Assembly (NCBI GenBank): GCA_017620315.1 | Contig: JAFZQQ010000407.1 | Location: 1 to 6,295 of the forward strand | Length of the DNA stretch: 6,295 bases | Origin: Oscillospiraceae bacterium | GTDB lineage: Bacteria > Bacillota > Clostridia > Oscillospirales > Oscillospiraceae | Direction of reading: 5' to 3' | In this document: in pieces, positions 5,597 to 6,295 of the stretch | Position numbering within the stretch: the stretch's first letter is position 1 | Layout: each line of letters starts with the position of its first letter | Notes under the pieces: model-generated | The model's input: only the letters and a program-made list of their open reading frames with translations | What the model was told of the DNA's origin: nothing | The model's database searches: none | Made by a program: the position numbers and the translations under genes

Positions 5597-5625
5597 ATTG
5601 TAATGTATTATGCGTTACAAGTCAA
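5597..5625 (-). promoter_or_regulatory. promoter of the antitoxin-toxin operon
   Basis: On the minus strand TTGACT (5625-5620) and TACAAT (5602-5597) are separated by exactly 17 nt, an almost perfect sigma-70/sigma-A promoter. Transcription would start about 5590, giving a leader of roughly 18 nt with the ribosome site. Confidence 0.8.
5598..5620. promoter_or_regulatory. operator-like palindrome over the antitoxin promoter
   Basis: TTGTAATG (5598-5605) and CGTTACAA (5613-5620) are inverted repeats matching at 7 of 8 positions around a 7-nt centre. The palindrome fills the spacer and touches both promoter boxes, so a bound antitoxin ribbon-helix-helix dimer pair would block RNA polymerase. 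Autorepression of this kind is known for RelB/DinJ systems; binding here is inferred. Confidence 0.6.
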
Positions 5626-5683
5626 GAGCCATTCATAAAAGTTGGGACGAAGCGGTTCGTTATGCAACCACGAAATTTGTGCA

Positions 5684-5719
5684 GCTGTTAAACGCATCGA
5701 ATTCGATACGTTTAACAGC
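5684..5719. repeat. 36-bp near-perfect palindrome
   Basis: GCTGTTAAACG (5684-5694) mirrors CGTTTAACAGC (5709-5719), and the centre ATCGAATTCGAT (5696-5707) is itself a perfect palindrome. Only the C5695/A5708 pair mismatches, so 17 of 18 base pairs hold with no central spacer. It lies 9 nt past the stop of the small minus-strand ORF and about 60 nt upstream of the antitoxin -35 box. No T-run follows on either strand, so a standard terminator is not well supported. A high-affinity dimer binding site or a cruciform/recombination site is possible. Confidence 0.75.
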
Positions 5720-5727
5720 CTTCCTAT

Positions 5728-5898
5728 TCAACCGCCCTGCTCACTCGCAAACCGATCTTCTATTTTGACATTCAGCGCGTCTTGCGATATCACGCGCTCT
5801 TCCACGATGTCCTGCTCGCTTTTTACGAGAACAATGCCAATCTCATCAGTTGTCAGTTCATCCCACGTCTTCGGTGAAATGGCATCGCCATTCTTCAC
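5728..5898 (-). CDS. small hypothetical protein (56 aa), GTG start
   Basis: I do not recognise this protein. It begins with GTG at 5898-5896, whose bases overlap the stop of the upstream ORF as GTGA, and runs 56 codons to TGA at 5730-5728. The product reads MKNGDAISPKTWDELTTDEI (1-20), then a hydrophobic strand GIVLV (21-25), an acidic helix EQDIVEERV (28-36) and a soluble tail. It is acidic and has no membrane segment. Codon use and amino-acid order look protein-like throughout. The overlap suggests translational coupling. Alternatively, a change in the A5 run just upstream (5901-5905) would fuse it to the preceding ORF, so the two may be halves of one gene of about 125 residues, or a -1 frameshift pair. 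Confidence 0.55.
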   Translation of the reverse strand: MKNGDAISPKTWDELTTDEIGIVLVKSEQDIVEERVISQDALNVKIEDRFASEQGG

Positions 5899-6104
5899 AC
5901 TTTTTCAGGCGGGAAACAGCCTTGCTCGTAAGCTTTGCGGGCAGCCGCTTCGATAGCTGCCTTTGCCTCTTCATCCGCACTTGCCCAGCTGACGTCTCTT
6001 TCACGGCAGAGGGCAAAAAGAATTGCATAAAAGCGCTCCTCCTCAGGCTCTCTCCGGCAATACCATTCCGCATCAGATGAAAAGGAATCTCTCTTCTCTG
6101 CCAC
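5895..6104 (-). CDS. small hypothetical protein (69 aa), GTG start
   Basis: No family is recognised. From GTG 6104-6102 the product has 69 residues: a polar start (MAEKRDSFSSDAEWYCRREP, 1-20), a helical segment EEERFYAILFALCRERDVSW (21-40), and an acidic/alanine helix ADEEAKAAIEAAARKAYEQG (43-62), ending CFPPEKV. It has no signal peptide. GTG 6104 is preferred over ATG 6134: GGGGAGGG (6118-6111) lies 6 nt before it, while ATG 6134 falls at or before the predicted transcription start and has no ribosome site. An ATG at 6106 opens another frame that shares the same ribosome site but gives a less protein-like product. The stop overlaps the next small ORF, forming a two-gene unit with its own promoter. 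Confidence 0.6.
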   Translation of the reverse strand: MAEKRDSFSSDAEWYCRREPEEERFYAILFALCRERDVSWASADEEAKAAIEAAARKAYEQGCFPPEKV

Positions 6105-6138
6105 ATCCGTCCCTCCCCACCTGTTTCTGGTCATACTC

Positions 6139-6167
6139 AGTATAGCTCAGCTTTCCGCCGCAGACAA
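6139..6167 (-). promoter_or_regulatory. promoter of the two small hypothetical genes
   Basis: TTGTCT (6167-6162) and TATACT (6144-6139), read on the minus strand, are 17 nt apart. With start of transcription near 6132, the leader to GTG 6104 is about 27 nt and carries the GGGGAGGG ribosome site. This supports the small genes being expressed. Confidence 0.7.
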
Positions 6168-6204
6168 CTCATTTTCGCTCTATTGCCCAAGTTGTTTCTC
6201 TCGA

Positions 6205-6218
6205 CTTGCTGCCGCAAG
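6205..6218. repeat. short inverted repeat in the divergent promoter region
   Basis: CTTGC (6205-6209) and GCAAG (6214-6218) pair around TGCC. It lies between the divergent small-gene promoter and the plus-strand gene at 6265, and could be an operator half-site pair; evidence is thin. Confidence 0.25.
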
Positions 6219-6264
6219 CGTGATATGTTGCTGTTGCCAACGCGGAGGGAGGCGAAAACGGCCT

Positions 6265-6295
6265 ATGGCGAGCGTCAAGAAGATCAGCGAACGGA
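6265..6295 (+). CDS. start of an unidentified gene (3' end outside window)
   Basis: ATG 6265 opens a frame of ten codons, MASVKKISER, running off the window. GGAGGGAGG (6244-6252) lies 12 nt upstream, a strong though slightly distant ribosome site, so this is likely a real start, divergent from the small genes. The basic beginning resembles N-termini of many Bacillota tyrosine-recombinase integrases, which would fit the att-like tRNA fragment, but ten residues cannot establish a family. Confidence 0.5.
   Translation, partial: MASVKKISER

Noticed and set aside
4605..5597. Long plus-strand open frame (330 codons) across the toxin-antitoxin genes
   Set aside because: It is antisense to the well-supported antitoxin, toxin and small gene, has no recognisable domain and no good start.
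5642..5956. Plus-strand 104-codon frame across the palindrome and small ORFs
   Set aside because: It lacks a ribosome site and protein-like character; the minus-strand ORFs have promoter, ribosome site and coupling.

Overview
The window most resembles an anaerobic Bacillota (Clostridia-like) chromosome. The reasons are a rubrerythrin tail, an iron-sulfur DUF362 protein, strong GGAGG-type ribosome binding sites, and a tRNA-Arg 3' end followed by a U-tailed terminator. The left part is GC-rich and densely coding. The middle (about 3737-4393) is more AT-rich and looks non-coding. The right part is a set of small genes read leftward. No species call is possible from the sequence alone.

Left block (1-3736, all +): the end of a rubrerythrin gene, a 12-helix MATE efflux pump, a nitroreductase-fold flavoprotein, a MerR-family regulator and a DUF362 protein with two [4Fe-4S] motifs. 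The pump and nitroreductase overlap by four bases. The other gaps are 17-46 nt, so this reads as one operon. A plausible theme is oxidative, redox or xenobiotic stress: peroxide reduction, export, flavin-dependent reduction, and a ligand-sensing regulator. The inducer cannot be read from sequence. A possible frameshifted small ORF (3733-3884) and a 10-bp hairpin end the block.

Middle block (3737-4570): apart from that remnant I see no convincing gene. It holds two hairpins, four direct copies plus one inverted copy of a 9-mer (ATTAGCAGG) spaced 32, 21 and 32 bp, a strong minus-strand terminator, and the 3' half of a tRNA-Arg with apparent anticodon CCG (4394-4438, minus). The tRNA stops matching at the start of its anticodon loop, as expected for the displaced att half left when a tyrosine-recombinase element integrates into a tRNA. 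The geometry puts the element to the right and the older chromosome to the left. A pair of AGTAGTCA repeats on the right side could be arm-type integrase sites.

Right block (4569-6264, minus): two small overlapping ORFs of unknown function behind a near-consensus promoter, a 36-bp near-perfect palindrome, a RelB/DinJ-type antitoxin and RelE/ParE-type toxin pair with its own promoter and overlapping operator-like palindrome, and a 77-codon-class orphan small protein. At the far right edge a plus-strand gene begins (10 codons visible). It could be an integrase, but that is speculative. Taken together, the right block looks like the stabilisation end of an integrated element.
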